Part shown: positions 44,518-54,612 of the stretch, piece by piece
How positions within the stretch are numbered: position 1 is the first letter of the stretch
Layout: the number at the start of each line of letters is the position of its first letter
Assembly: GCA_021773365.1 (NCBI GenBank)
Contig: JAJFKF010000145.1
Coordinates: forward strand, 24,290 to 88,289
Length of the DNA stretch: 64,000 nt
From: Gammaproteobacteria bacterium
GTDB taxonomy: Bacteria; Pseudomonadota; Gammaproteobacteria; Steroidobacterales; Steroidobacteraceae
Reading direction: 5' to 3'
Translations under genes and position numbers: made by a program
The notes under the pieces: generated by a model
The model's database searches: none
What the model was told of the DNA's origin: nothing
The model's input: the letters and a program-made list of their open reading frames with translations, nothing else

Positions 44518-46458
44518 ATGTGCGGATTTTCAGGTCATTTGCGCCTTGCTGCAGACGTGGGCGAGTCTCTGGAACTCGTACGCCAGATGACGGCCACCCT
44601 GCCCCACCGGGGTCCCGACGGCGAAGGTTTCGTTGCCCGCGGTCCCTGTGTTCTCGGGTTCCGCCGCCTGGCCATTATCGATGTCGATGCTCCTTCGCCT
44701 CCATTTCCCAATGAGGACCAGTCCGTCTGGACGGTGACCAACGGCGAGATTTACAACTCCGACGAACTGCGCGAGCGGCTGGTGGCCCAGGGCCACAGCT
44801 TCCGCACCAGCGTGGACACCGAAGTGCTTCCGCACCTGTGGGAGGAACACGGACCCGACCTGGTGCAACACCTGAATGGCATGTTCGCCTTCGCGCTGTG
44901 GGACGAAAAAAAGCAGACACTGATGCTGGGGCGCGACCGGGCAGGCGAGAAGCCCCTGTTCTACTGGCACGATGACCGCGAACTGGTATTCGCCTCAGAG
45001 CTGCGGGCGCTGCTCGCCCACCCCAGTGTCCCGCGGTCAGCCGATCCAGTGGCCCTGCGACGTTTCCTGCTGCACGGTTACTTTCCGGCGCCACTGACGC
45101 CAGTAGCCGGGATCAGAAAGTTACCAGCCGGTCACGTGCTGCTGGTAACAAACGGCCGCATCTCACTGCGCCGCTACTGGGACCTGGCCGACTACTTCCG
45201 CCAGCCGGCGGTCGCCGCCCGGTCGACGGGCGAATTGATCGATGAAGTCGACGCACGCCTGTCAACGGCAGTGACACGCCGCCGCCGCAGTGACGTGCCC
45301 ATCGGCGTATTTCTGTCCGGCGGCGTCGACTCATCCACGATTCTGGCTCACATGGCCGAACAGCTCGGCCCCGGCGTACCGGTTTTCTCTCTCGGCAGTG
45401 TGGATCGCGATTTCGATGAATCACGCTTTGCCCGGGTCACCGCCCGGCATTTTCAGGCGCAATACCACGAGATGGTATTCAACGAGGCCGACCTGGACGA
45501 GGGGCTGCGGATGGTTGCGGCGGGTCTCGATGAACCGCTCGGTGACGCCTCCATCATCCCGACCTTTCTGCTATCGCGCTTCGCCCGACAGGACATCAAG
45601 GTAGTCCTTTCCGGGGAAGGCGCCGATGAATTGTTTGCCGGCTATCCCACTTACATCGGCAACAAGGTCGCCGGCGCGTATCAACGCATACCGCGCCCGC
45701 TGCGCCGCGGCCTGATGGCCTGCGCCAGGGCGCTCACCCCGGTATCGATGGGCAATGTCGGCGCCGACTACCTGTTGCAGCAGTTCGCCGCGGGCGCCGA
45801 GTGCGAGCTGGTGGAGCGCCACCAGCTCTGGTTCGGCTGCCTCGGCCCCCAGCGGCTTGACGCCCTGTTCAACCCCAGGATGCGCGAACAGCTGCTGCAG
45901 GACGACCCTTACGCCAGCGCCCGCGCCACTCTCGCCGGACGTGACCTGCCCGATTCACTGGCGCAGCTGCTGTACACCGATTTCTGCATGTATCTGCAGG
46001 ATAATCTGCTGACCAAGCTGGACCGCACGACCATGCTGGTTTCACTGGAAGCGCGCGCACCTTTTCTCGATCACGACCTGACGCAATTCGTTGCCGGAAT
46101 TCCCTCCGCCCACAAGCTCAAGGGCTTCACCACCAAGGCCATCCTGCGCCAGGCGGTGCGACGACGGCTCCCCAGGGAAGTACTGGAGCGACGCAAGCGT
46201 GGCTTCAACATTCCCTTCTCGCGCTGGATGTTTCACGGCCTGGGCGAGCGCCTGCAGCAGCGCTTTTCCCGCGAGCGGGTCGAGGCCCGCGGTCTGTTCG
46301 ACCCTGACGCCATAGCAGCACTTCTGCGCGAGCATCTGTCGCGGCAATCCGACCACCGCAAACCCCTGTTCGCCCTGCTGGCGCTGGACCTGTGGTGTGA
46401 CACGGTGTATGGGGATGGCAAGGCGGTCCCACTGGCCGGAGGCGTCACACGACAATGA
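44518..46458 (+). CDS. Asparagine synthase (glutamine-hydrolysing)-type amidotransferase
   Basis: A 646-residue AsnB-family enzyme. The N-terminal Ntn glutaminase domain begins with the nucleophile Cys2 (MCGFSGHL) and contains LPHRGPDGEGF and GEIYNSDELRERL. The synthetase domain has the ATP pyrophosphatase motif FLSGGVDSSTIL and LSGEGADELFAGYPTY. Its length and neighbourhood resemble amidotransferases of capsule or exopolysaccharide clusters more than housekeeping AsnB, though plain asparagine synthesis is possible. It overlaps the following glycosyltransferase gene by 4 nt. Confidence 0.88.
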   Translation: MCGFSGHLRLAADVGESLELVRQMTATLPHRGPDGEGFVARGPCVLGFRRLAIIDVDAPSPPFPNEDQSVWTVTNGEIYNSDELRERLVAQGHSFRTSVDTEVLPHLWEEHGPDLVQHLNGMFAFALWDEKKQTLMLGRDRAGEKPLFYWHDDRELVFASELRALLAHPSVPRSADPVALRRFLLHGYFPAPLTPVAGIRKLPAGHVLLVTNGRISLRRYWDLADYFRQPAVAARSTGELIDEVDARLSTAVTRRRRSDVPIGVFLSGGVDSSTILAHMAEQLGPGVPVFSLGSVDRDFDESRFARVTARHFQAQYHEMVFNEADLDEGLRMVAAGLDEPLGDASIIPTFLLSRFARQDIKVVLSGEGADELFAGYPTYIGNKVAGAYQRIPRPLRRGLMACARALTPVSMGNVGADYLLQQFAAGAECELVERHQLWFGCLGPQRLDALFNPRMREQLLQDDPYASARATLAGRDLPDSLAQLLYTDFCMYLQDNLLTKLDRTTMLVSLEARAPFLDHDLTQFVAGIPSAHKLKGFTTKAILRQAVRRRLPREVLERRKRGFNIPFSRWMFHGLGERLQQRFSRERVEARGLFDPDAIAALLREHLSRQSDHRKPLFALLALDLWCDTVYGDGKAVPLAGGVTRQ

Positions 46459-48125
46459 CACAGATGACTCAAGAGCGCGCAATTCTGGCAGCGGCAGCCG
46501 TACTCTTTCTGTGGTTTCTCGGCGCGCACGATCTGTGGGCGCCGGATGAACCTTTCTTCGCCGAGGGCGCGCGGGAAATGCTGGCCGACGGTCACTGGCT
46601 GGTTTCCCATGTCAATGGTGAGGTCAACAGCCACAAACCACCGCTTTTCTTCTGGCTGATTGCGTGGGGCTCCATGCTGTTCGGCGCGGTATCGGAGCTG
46701 ACCGCCAGGTTGCCCTCGGTACTGGCGGCGCTGGGCACGCTCTGGATTACGCTGCGCCTGGGCCGGCAGTGGTATGGCCCGCGGACCGCCGTTCTGGCCG
46801 CCGTGATTCTGGCCACCGCACATATGTTCTGGGACAAGGCGCGCTGGGTGCAGATCGATGCCCTGCTCTGCTTTCTGATCTGGGCGGCGCTGCTGGCGTT
46901 CGCGAAATTTCGCGCCAACGAGGCGGGCGGCCGCGGCGCCGGCATGGTGTTCTGGTCAGCCATGGCACTGGCCGTACTAGCCAAAGGCCCGGTGGGTCTG
47001 CTGCTGCCGTTGGCGATCGCCCTGATCACCCTGGCCTGGGACCGCAATCTGGGCCGCTGGCGACAGTTCGCTCCGCTGCTCGGCCCGCTTTGTTTCGTCG
47101 CCATTGCCGGCGGCTGGGTGGTGGCGGTCAATCTGTGGGGACCACAGGACTACTCGGTATTCGGCGCCCTGCGCGAACACTTCGTCGAGCGGGGCATGCA
47201 CGGCATGCACCACGCCCGCCCGTTCTGGTATTACCTGCATCAACTCCCGGTCTCGTTGCTGCCCTGGACGGGACTTCTTCCCGGCGCCCTGTATCTCGCC
47301 TGGCGCCACCAGCGCCAGCAACCCGCTGTTCGCCTGGCCCTGGTCGCCACCGTGTTTATCCTGGTGTTCTTCTCCATTTCCACGGAGAAGCGGGACCTGT
47401 ATGTACTGCCCGCCTTTCCGGCCATCGCCCTGATGATGGCCGGCCTCGTCGCAGTGATATGCGGCTGGGAGCGCTCGCATAATGCGACGCCCGCCTTGCA
47501 CCGGCGCTGGGTGACGATCGGTCAAGGCGTGGTCGGCGGACTGTTTGTTCTGACGGGAGTGGCGCTGGCTGTGATGGCGGCATCGGGGCGCGACCTTCAT
47601 GAAGTGCCCGTCTGGATGGCGCTGGTGCTGTCCGGAATCATTACTTCCATGGGTGCGGCTGTATTGGTATTCGCCCTGCGCAGCCGTCCATTGCGATCGG
47701 TACAAACAACGGCGGCAGGCATGGTCGCTCTCTATCTGTTTGCCACCGCCTGCATCTACCCGGCTCTTGATCCGGTAAAGTCGGCGCGGGATTTCGCCTT
47801 GATCATCAAGGACACCAGCGCCGAGTCGCGCGCCGCGGGCCACCAGGTTGTCGCCTGGCGCACGGGAAATCTGCCCAACAGCTTTGCCTTCTACACCAAC
47901 GGGCTCTATACCGTGGATACCAATGATCCTGAGGTGCTGGCAGCCCACCTGCGCCAGTCTGCGACCGTCTTCGCCGTGGTGCAGGCCTCGACACTTGGCG
48001 ACGTCCCGGCGGACGCCCTGGCTCATGCCTGGGTTGTGGACCGGACCCGCCTCAGCCGGCGCGATCTGCTGCTGATCTCCAACACCACCCATCCGCAGGG
48101 CGTGCCACTCGAACAACTGGAGTGA
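46455..48125 (+). CDS. ArnT/PMT-type membrane glycosyltransferase
   Basis: A 556-residue GT-C glycosyltransferase with about 12 hydrophobic segments. The first periplasmic loop has the metal-binding LWAPDEPFFAEGAREML and the next NSHKPPLFFWLIAWG, both typical of ArnT (GT83). The segment STEKRDLYVLPAFPAIALMM matches the ArnT-family KR/YxLP motif. Such enzymes use polyprenyl-phosphate sugars to modify lipid A or other envelope glycans. It is translationally coupled to the AsnB-type gene. The adjacent UPF0104 protein could flip a lipid intermediate. Confidence 0.85.
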   Translation: MTQMTQERAILAAAAVLFLWFLGAHDLWAPDEPFFAEGAREMLADGHWLVSHVNGEVNSHKPPLFFWLIAWGSMLFGAVSELTARLPSVLAALGTLWITLRLGRQWYGPRTAVLAAVILATAHMFWDKARWVQIDALLCFLIWAALLAFAKFRANEAGGRGAGMVFWSAMALAVLAKGPVGLLLPLAIALITLAWDRNLGRWRQFAPLLGPLCFVAIAGGWVVAVNLWGPQDYSVFGALREHFVERGMHGMHHARPFWYYLHQLPVSLLPWTGLLPGALYLAWRHQRQQPAVRLALVATVFILVFFSISTEKRDLYVLPAFPAIALMMAGLVAVICGWERSHNATPALHRRWVTIGQGVVGGLFVLTGVALAVMAASGRDLHEVPVWMALVLSGIITSMGAAVLVFALRSRPLRSVQTTAAGMVALYLFATACIYPALDPVKSARDFALIIKDTSAESRAAGHQVVAWRTGNLPNSFAFYTNGLYTVDTNDPEVLAAHLRQSATVFAVVQASTLGDVPADALAHAWVVDRTRLSRRDLLLISNTTHPQGVPLEQLE

Positions 48126-48235
48126 CATTCGCATGAGTCCCCCCGATTTCGAGCAGCTTGGCGCCTTCGGCCTGGGCTTCGAACCGCGGTACAGCGTATG
48201 CTGGGCGCAGCAAACCTGAGATTCGCTCGTTGAAC

Positions 48236-48793
48236 ATGGCCACTGCCAATCTCACTGCCGCAGAAAAACAGGGCGAACAAACCGCCCGGCAGTCGTTGCG
48301 CAGCCTGTATGCGCAGCACTGGACCGACCTGTGCCGCTATGTCGCCGCGCAGTTTGGCGCCGGCCCGCCGGAGCCCGAGGATGTTGCCCAGATCGCCTTC
48401 GACCGGTTTTCGCGCCTGGACAATGCAGTACCGGTGCGCAACCCCGGCGCCTACCTGCGCCGCATTGCACATAATATTGTGCTCGACGAGCGTCGCAGCC
48501 TGGCCGTGCGCCGCGCCAACCTGGACGAGCAGCGCCTCGAGGCAGCAGACAAAGTCGATGATTTGACCCCTGAGCGCGTCTTACTGGGTAAGGAGGCCCA
48601 GATGATCGTGCAGGCCACACTCGAGAAGATGCCGCGCTTTCGCCGCCGCGTGCTGTTGCTGAACCGGATTCATGGTTTATCGGCCGCACAGATCGCACGG
48701 CGCATGCGCCGGCCCGAAACCACCGTGCGCGACAATATTCAGCGCGCGCTGGCAGAACTGGATGCAGCCCTGAAAGCGCAGGGAGCAGACTGA
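48236..48793 (+). CDS. FecI-like ECF sigma factor (module 6)
   Basis: A 185-residue ECF sigma factor. Region 2 shows LYAQHWTDLCRYVAAQFGAG, PEDVAQIAFDRFSRL and PGAYLRRIAHNIVLDERRS. Region 4 shows MPRFRRRVLLLNRIHGLS with the helix-turn-helix IARRMRRPETTVRDNI. It is the most diverged sigma in the window and belongs to a co-directional sigma-fecR-receptor operon. The ATG at 48236 was chosen because an upstream ATG at 48158 adds residues without similarity. Its stop shares one base with the fecR6 start. Confidence 0.92.
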   Translation: MATANLTAAEKQGEQTARQSLRSLYAQHWTDLCRYVAAQFGAGPPEPEDVAQIAFDRFSRLDNAVPVRNPGAYLRRIAHNIVLDERRSLAVRRANLDEQRLEAADKVDDLTPERVLLGKEAQMIVQATLEKMPRFRRRVLLLNRIHGLSAAQIARRMRRPETTVRDNIQRALAELDAALKAQGAD

Positions 48794-49941
48794 TGAACGC
48801 GCTGCAGACATCGCAGATAGAGGCGGATATCGCCACACGGATTGAAAGCGAGGCACGCGCCTGGCTGGTCCGCCTCGACGACAAGACTGTCCCGCTCGCG
48901 GAACGGGAACGCTTTGAACAATGGCTCAAGACAAGCCCTGCTCACCAGGCGGCGTATACGCGCGCGAACCGGCTGTGGCACGGCCTGGCCGCCATGCATG
49001 AACTTCAGGCACTGGAGCCGCTGGAAAGACTTACCTGCCGCGAGCGTTTCGGCTCGCTGCTGGACACGCTGAATTCCGGCTGGACTCACCTTCGTCAGCG
49101 CCCGCGCTGGATGGTGCCAGCTGCAATGACGGCCGCCGTACTGTTGGCGGCTGTAGTACTGCAAGTGACCCGGGGAACCCGGCCTGACACGAATGCGATT
49201 GCACGCTATGCCACTGAAACCGCACAAATGCGCGAAGTACGCCTGCCCGATGGCAGCACTGTTACTCTGGGTGCGCGATCGGCACTTGAAACACACTACG
49301 CGTCCGGCCAACGACACGTTGCACTGGTTCGCGGCGAGGCCTTCTTTGACATCGCTCCGGATGCTGCACAGCCTTTCACGCTGACTGCGGGAGATACGCT
49401 GGTGCGCGTACTGGGAACACAGTTCAACGTCAATCGCTCCACCGTCCATGTCCGCATCGATGTCATCAAGGGCGCCGTCCAGATTTCGCGGCTGGCCGCG
49501 CATGAGGACACACGCGCGCCAGGTATTCCGGCAACCGCAGATTCCACGGACCGGAGCGATACCGGGCCGACAATACTGGCCGCAGGCCAGCACCTGGTGG
49601 CCAGCCCCGGCGCGCCGCTGATTCCTACCGCGCACAGTAACAGTGCCGGAGCCGACGCCTGGCGCGAAGGCCGACTGGTCTACTTTGACGCCCGCCTGGA
49701 GGACATCGTGGCGGATGTCAGTCGCTACTGGCCGCAGCACATCCGGCTCGCCTCGCCCGCACTGGCCGACCTGCGTCTTACCGCCTCCTTCCGCACCAGC
49801 GAAATCGACGCGCTGCTTGGCACGCTGGATGCGGCGCTGCCGGTGGACATTGAGCGTCGCGACAACGGCGAGATCATTCTGCGACCCGAGACAGCTTCCC
49901 CGGACATCCCGTTGCAGGGCGACCACCGCAACACTTCGTAG
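48793..49941 (+). CDS. FecR-family anti-sigma / signal transducer (module 6)
   Basis: A 382-residue FecR protein. The cytoplasmic domain is at about 18-68 (ARAWLVRLDD...FEQWLKTSPAHQAAYTRA). One membrane helix lies at about 106-125. The periplasmic FecR domain has EVRLPDGSTVTLGARS, EAFFDIAPDAAQPF and VLGTQFNVNRS. The C-terminal part is WREGRLVYFDARLEDIVADV. The N-terminal AxAWLxRL...HQAAY block is the standard FecR type, unlike the shorter versions in modules 3-5. TBDR5 begins 74 bp downstream. Confidence 0.94.
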   Translation: MNALQTSQIEADIATRIESEARAWLVRLDDKTVPLAERERFEQWLKTSPAHQAAYTRANRLWHGLAAMHELQALEPLERLTCRERFGSLLDTLNSGWTHLRQRPRWMVPAAMTAAVLLAAVVLQVTRGTRPDTNAIARYATETAQMREVRLPDGSTVTLGARSALETHYASGQRHVALVRGEAFFDIAPDAAQPFTLTAGDTLVRVLGTQFNVNRSTVHVRIDVIKGAVQISRLAAHEDTRAPGIPATADSTDRSDTGPTILAAGQHLVASPGAPLIPTAHSNSAGADAWREGRLVYFDARLEDIVADVSRYWPQHIRLASPALADLRLTASFRTSEIDALLGTLDAALPVDIERRDNGEIILRPETASPDIPLQGDHRNTS

Positions 49942-50015
49942 AAAATTCAGGCGGCCATCCGTTGTTTCGCCCTCCCCGCCCGTCTATTGGCTATACGATC
50001 TTGCGGGGAACCTCC

Positions 50016-53000
50016 ATGACTGATTCTTCTCGATTCAATACAAAAGCTTATCGCCTTCCGATCTGCGCCGTCGTGCTTGCCATGCTCGGAATCTGTACTG
50101 CACCGTCTGCGCAGGCCGTGGAAAAACGCCGGTTCGATATTCCACCGCAGTCACTGGGTCTGGCGCTGATCGCCTACTCCAGGCAGGCCGACAAACTGGT
50201 TGTCGCGCCACAGGATCTGGTAGCCGGCAAGCGCGCGCCGGCCATCAACGGCGACATGCCCGCCGATGAAGCACTCACACGCCTGCTCGCCGGATCGGGT
50301 CTGCGCTACGTCCTGAGTGAAGACGGCGCAATCCGCATCATGGCCGAAAGTGCCACCAGTCACGGTGCAGACACCGGCGCCGGATCGGAACACGATGCGT
50401 TACGGCTGGTCCGCGCCAGCGCACCGGAGGGCAGCACTGCTGCCAACCCCGCCGACGCCCGCGCCCTGCACAGTGACACGGATGAAGGTGACGGCAAGGG
50501 AATTCCGGAGCTCCTGGTCAAGGGAAAGCGTTCGTCAAACACCGACATCGAGCGTACTGAAGACGACGTGCAGCCGTACGTGGTATTCAGCGCCGAGCAG
50601 ATCGAGCGCTCCTCGGCCTCCAGCGTGGAGGATTTTCTGAAGACACGCCTGCCAATGAACACGGTGGGACGCACCAACAGTCAGGAAACCAACGGCGCCT
50701 TTCTCGGCAACCAGAGCGCCGTCGATCTGCGTGGCCTCGGCACCGGGCAGACACTGATCCTGATCAATGGCCGCCGCCAACCGGCTGTCTCGGGCATTTC
50801 CATCTCCGCATCATTCAACCAGCCGGACATCAATGGCCTGCCGCTGTCGGCCATCGAGCGCATCGAGATCCTGCCCTCCACCGCATCGGCTATCTACGGC
50901 GGCGGTGCCACGGGTGGCGTTGTCAATGTCATTCTCAAACGCAACTACTCCGGCATCGATCTGCGGGCTGTGTATGACAACACCTTCGACAGTGACGCTG
51001 CGCAGCGGCGTATCGAGGGCAGCGCCGGATTCAGCCTGGAAGACGGCAAGACCAGCATCATGATCAGCGGCAGCTATTCGGACTCCAACCAGCTCCTCAA
51101 CCAGGAACGGGACTTTGCCGAGCGCGGTCTGGCGCTCACCATCAAGAACAGTCCTGCCTCTCTGACCGGTAGCTCCACACCCCCGCTTGGCCACACCAGC
51201 AATATTCGCAGCACCAACGGCCAGATGCTGGTGCTGGACAACGGCACCGCGCTGAACTCACTGATCACCTATGTTCCAGTGGGCTACGCGGGACCGGCCT
51301 CGGATGGTGGCGCCGCGCTGGTGGCCAACGCCGATTCGTACAATCTCGATATTCCCCAGGACCTGTACGGGGCTCGCCGCAGCCTGCTCAACAATCCCAC
51401 CACTCATTCCTTCGCGATCAATGCTCGCCGTGAGTTTGGCAGCTCGGTCGAGTTGTTTGCCGACCTTTCCACGCGCGCCAACCGTGGCCGCTCGGCCACC
51501 GCGCCGCTGTCGAACACCGTCAACTCACTGTCGGCCGATGCGCCAAACAACCCGTTCCAGCAACCGATCCGCGTTCGTTTTCCGAATATCGGCCTGGACT
51601 ATGTCTCGGTTTCCGATTCGGACTTCTGGCAGGCCAACGGCGGCATCATCGTGCGGCTGCCGCACCGCTGGACCGCACAGGCCGAGTACGGCTGGAGCAA
51701 GACTCGCTTCGAGAACACGAGCACCAATCCGGCCATCGACAATGCTGGCCGCACGGCACTGAATAATGGCACGCTGGACGTTCTGCGCGATCTGAACATG
51801 TTTCCGCTGGATTTCTCTCCCTACCTAGTGCCCTCGCCGAATAGCTTCGACGGTCCTTTTGATACGACTCTGGAAACCGTCACGGCCCGCTTCGCCGGCC
51901 CGACCTTCGAATTGCCCGGCGGCCCGATGACCCTGACCGCCCTGTTCGAACAGCGCGAACAAATTGCAGAAGCGGGCTTTCAGGTGCTGTACAACCCCGC
52001 AACCAGACAACCCAACGATCCGTATTACTTCCCCAGCCGGGAACAGATGGTGCAGAGCGTATACCTGGAAGCGCGCGCTCCCGTCATCGCCGCGCGCAAC
52101 GCCCGCCCCGGAATCCATGAACTGGAGTTCCAGGCCTCAGCGCGTTACGACAGCTATGAAACAACCAGCGTGCCGGAGGGCGGTACGCAGATTCCCTCCA
52201 CCGAGGGACCCTTTCCTGACCTGATGCGCAGCACAAACAAAGTCAACTCCACCGACATCACCCTCGGCCTGCGCTATGCACCGACAGCCAGCGTGGCCCT
52301 GCGCGTCAGCTACGGCACCGGCTTCCTGCCACCCTCGATCGAGCAGATCGTTCCCTTCGAGGATGACTTCGGCGCACTGCTGATCGCCGATTCGTTACGG
52401 GGACAGAATGTCGAACAGTTCTACTTCCCCGTTCTGTCCATCATCGGGGGCAATGCAGATCTTACGCCGGAGGAGTCTGAAAGCTGGTCGGCGGGAGTGA
52501 TCTTCACGCCCCCGGCCCTGCCGGGGCTGCGCCTGTCACTGGACTACACGCGCATTACCAAGAGCGATGAAATCTTTTCCCTGCCACAGCAGGTGATCGT
52601 CGACAATGAGGCGCTGTTCCCCGGACGGGTGATCCGCGCGGCGCTGGAGCCCGGTGATCCGTACTCCGTCGGAGAGATCATAGGACTTGACGAAACCCTG
52701 CTGAACGTTGCCAGCACCGAGATCGAGGCTTACGACCTGCAGATCGACTACGCCTGGCAAACGACCGTCGGCACTTTCAACGCCTACGCCCTGGCAACCT
52801 GGCAGCCCAGCTTCAAGCGCCAGCTGCTGGAGTCCGAGCCGCTGCTCAACGCCGCCGGATTCAACGGCGGTCCGCTGAAATGGCGTGGCAACGGCGGCGT
52901 AACGCTTGACCGCGGCGCCTGGACCTTCGGCTGGAACATGCAGTTCTACGACAGCCACATTGCCTACGGCGCCGGCTCCACCCAGACCGCGATCAACAAC

Positions 53001-53252
53001 GTCGTCAGTCGCCAGGGGAGCGATGTAATTCCCAGCCAGATGTACCACGACGTTTTCGCTCGGTATAGCTTCGAATCGGCCGCCGGTTTCGTTGGCGGGC
53101 TGCTTGCCGGCACCGAGATCGCGGTCGGCATCCAGAACGTATTCGACACCGATCCGCCCATCATCGCCTCCACCCAGCCGGCCGGCGGCTACAGCTTCTT
53201 CGGCGACCCGCGCCTGCGTCGTTACTCGCTCTCGTTGAACAAGCGCTTCTGA
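50016..53252 (+). CDS. TonB-dependent receptor with STN signalling domain (TBDR5)
   Basis: A 1078-residue receptor. The signal peptide is long (about 1-36, ending PSAQA). The STN domain is at about 38-107 (FDIPPQSLGLALIAYSRQAD). Next come LLVKGKRSSNTDIERTEDDV with QPYVVFSAEQIER, LRGLGTGQTLILINGRR and IYGGGATGGVVNVILKR. The barrel ends LRRYSLSLNKRF. The start at 50016 has GGGGAACC upstream. Its STN domain differs clearly from the other four while plug and barrel stay close, consistent with a distinct FecR partner. A TlpA-like gene starts one base after its stop. Confidence 0.94.
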   Translation: MTDSSRFNTKAYRLPICAVVLAMLGICTAPSAQAVEKRRFDIPPQSLGLALIAYSRQADKLVVAPQDLVAGKRAPAINGDMPADEALTRLLAGSGLRYVLSEDGAIRIMAESATSHGADTGAGSEHDALRLVRASAPEGSTAANPADARALHSDTDEGDGKGIPELLVKGKRSSNTDIERTEDDVQPYVVFSAEQIERSSASSVEDFLKTRLPMNTVGRTNSQETNGAFLGNQSAVDLRGLGTGQTLILINGRRQPAVSGISISASFNQPDINGLPLSAIERIEILPSTASAIYGGGATGGVVNVILKRNYSGIDLRAVYDNTFDSDAAQRRIEGSAGFSLEDGKTSIMISGSYSDSNQLLNQERDFAERGLALTIKNSPASLTGSSTPPLGHTSNIRSTNGQMLVLDNGTALNSLITYVPVGYAGPASDGGAALVANADSYNLDIPQDLYGARRSLLNNPTTHSFAINARREFGSSVELFADLSTRANRGRSATAPLSNTVNSLSADAPNNPFQQPIRVRFPNIGLDYVSVSDSDFWQANGGIIVRLPHRWTAQAEYGWSKTRFENTSTNPAIDNAGRTALNNGTLDVLRDLNMFPLDFSPYLVPSPNSFDGPFDTTLETVTARFAGPTFELPGGPMTLTALFEQREQIAEAGFQVLYNPATRQPNDPYYFPSREQMVQSVYLEARAPVIAARNARPGIHELEFQASARYDSYETTSVPEGGTQIPSTEGPFPDLMRSTNKVNSTDITLGLRYAPTASVALRVSYGTGFLPPSIEQIVPFEDDFGALLIADSLRGQNVEQFYFPVLSIIGGNADLTPEESESWSAGVIFTPPALPGLRLSLDYTRITKSDEIFSLPQQVIVDNEALFPGRVIRAALEPGDPYSVGEIIGLDETLLNVASTEIEAYDLQIDYAWQTTVGTFNAYALATWQPSFKRQLLESEPLLNAAGFNGGPLKWRGNGGVTLDRGAWTFGWNMQFYDSHIAYGAGSTQTAINNVVSRQGSDVIPSQMYHDVFARYSFESAAGFVGGLLAGTEIAVGIQNVFDTDPPIIASTQPAGGYSFFGDPRLRRYSLSLNKRF

Positions 53253-53253
53253 T

Positions 53254-54432
53254 ATGCGCTGGAAATGCAAACACGGGGCAGCTACGGCTGCCCTGCTGTC
53301 CCTGATCGCCTGCACCCAGCTGCCTGCCGGCCATGCAGACAAATCGACCCAGCGCGATATCGCTGCTGCACGCCTGCAGGCACGGCACGCGGCGGTGCTG
53401 TCACACAAGCAGCACATCATCGAACTCAGCCAGCGTGCGACGGCAGGCGAAGATGTGCGCACGGCCTACAATCAGGCCCGGGAGCAGGCACCCAACTACA
53501 CCGATGTTCGCGCGGATGCACTGATGCTGGCCGAGGCAGATCTTGCCGACGAAGCCGGCTTCATTGCCTCCGTAGTACTACTGTCAGAGGCGCAGGCGCG
53601 CCGCGAAGCGGCCACCGGCACATTCATGTTCACCGCTCAGGAACAGGCGCTGCATCTTCGCCTCGCGCAGGGTCTGATCGCCCATCACCTTAGTCGCGCA
53701 AACATCATGGAGGCTGGCCGGCCCTTCTCGGCGATTGCCTCACCGGCACAAGCCATTCCATTCCTGGAAACCGTACAGAAAGAGTCACCCCACCAGGCTG
53801 TACACCTCTGGACCATCTACGCGCTCTGCAAGTCCTATGGCGAGCAGCTCAACGCGCCAGACACCTCGCCTGAACAACGCGAGAGCCTGCGCCTCAAATT
53901 TCAGAATCTGTTTGCCCTGGCGCACCGCACCTATCCGACTGAGAAAAGTCTCGCTGCGGTAATTGCGCTGACGGAGAAAACCCTCACCCATTCAGCCGGC
54001 CGGCGCCTGCCGGACGTGCAGGCGCATACGCTCGACGGTCGCGCCGACAGCTTGTCACGCTATCGCGGCAAAATTGTGCTGCTCGATTTCTGGGCCACCT
54101 GGTGCGGTCCGTGCGTACGGGCACAACCGGAGCTGGTACGCTTCAAGAATGCCCTGCAGGGCCGGCCTTTCGAAATCATCGCGCTTAGCGTCGACCGTAA
54201 TGCGCAGAAAGTACTCGACCACATGCAGCAGCAGCCCATGCCCTGGGTGAACTGGCATATAGGCCACGACTCACCCATCGTCACCGACTGGAACATCCTG
54301 GGCTATCCGAGCTATCTCATACTCGATGCCGAAGGCGTGGTGCAGTCGCGCGGCCACCATTTCGGCACGCGCGAACAGGCGCGCGTGCTCGAAATGGTCG
54401 CGGCGATCGAATCGCCGCCGGCCACACACTAA
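53254..54432 (+). CDS. TlpA-like thioredoxin lipoprotein with a large N-terminal domain
   Basis: A 392-residue protein. A lipoprotein signal ends in the lipobox LSLIAC (Cys20). An Ala-rich helical domain at about 30-245 has no recognised family. The C-terminal TlpA/AhpC-TSA thioredoxin fold is at about 250-388, with RLPDVQAHTLDGR, VLLDFWATWCGPCVRAQPEL (C284, C287) and the cis-Pro region GYPSYLILDAEG. It starts immediately after the TBDR5 stop and is surely co-transcribed. A periplasmic disulfide reductase tied to a receptor suggests processing of a thiol- or disulfide-containing cargo, but this is inference. Confidence 0.85.
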   Translation: MRWKCKHGAATAALLSLIACTQLPAGHADKSTQRDIAAARLQARHAAVLSHKQHIIELSQRATAGEDVRTAYNQAREQAPNYTDVRADALMLAEADLADEAGFIASVVLLSEAQARREAATGTFMFTAQEQALHLRLAQGLIAHHLSRANIMEAGRPFSAIASPAQAIPFLETVQKESPHQAVHLWTIYALCKSYGEQLNAPDTSPEQRESLRLKFQNLFALAHRTYPTEKSLAAVIALTEKTLTHSAGRRLPDVQAHTLDGRADSLSRYRGKIVLLDFWATWCGPCVRAQPELVRFKNALQGRPFEIIALSVDRNAQKVLDHMQQQPMPWVNWHIGHDSPIVTDWNILGYPSYLILDAEGVVQSRGHHFGTREQARVLEMVAAIESPPATH

Positions 54433-54612
54433 AAGCTCCTTCCCCGCCGAGACCCGACGGGACAGTCGATCGGCTCGGCGCCACCGTTTCGCTGCAGAAG
54501 CCATGACTCAGGGATTCTCCGCCCTTGACCCACTAGAACTGAGTTGTCGGTGCCGCAGGCGCCTGCCTATCATCTATTGGTGCCATTGGCAGAAAATCAT
54601 CGGAGTTTGCGT

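Noticed and set aside
44518..46458. Lasso-peptide cyclase reading of the AsnB homolog, given nearby FecI/FecR/TonB receptors
   Set aside because: No precursor peptide, B1/B2 protease or lasso isopeptidase was seen. The protein keeps the complete glutaminase Cys2 and its neighbours are envelope-glycan enzymes.
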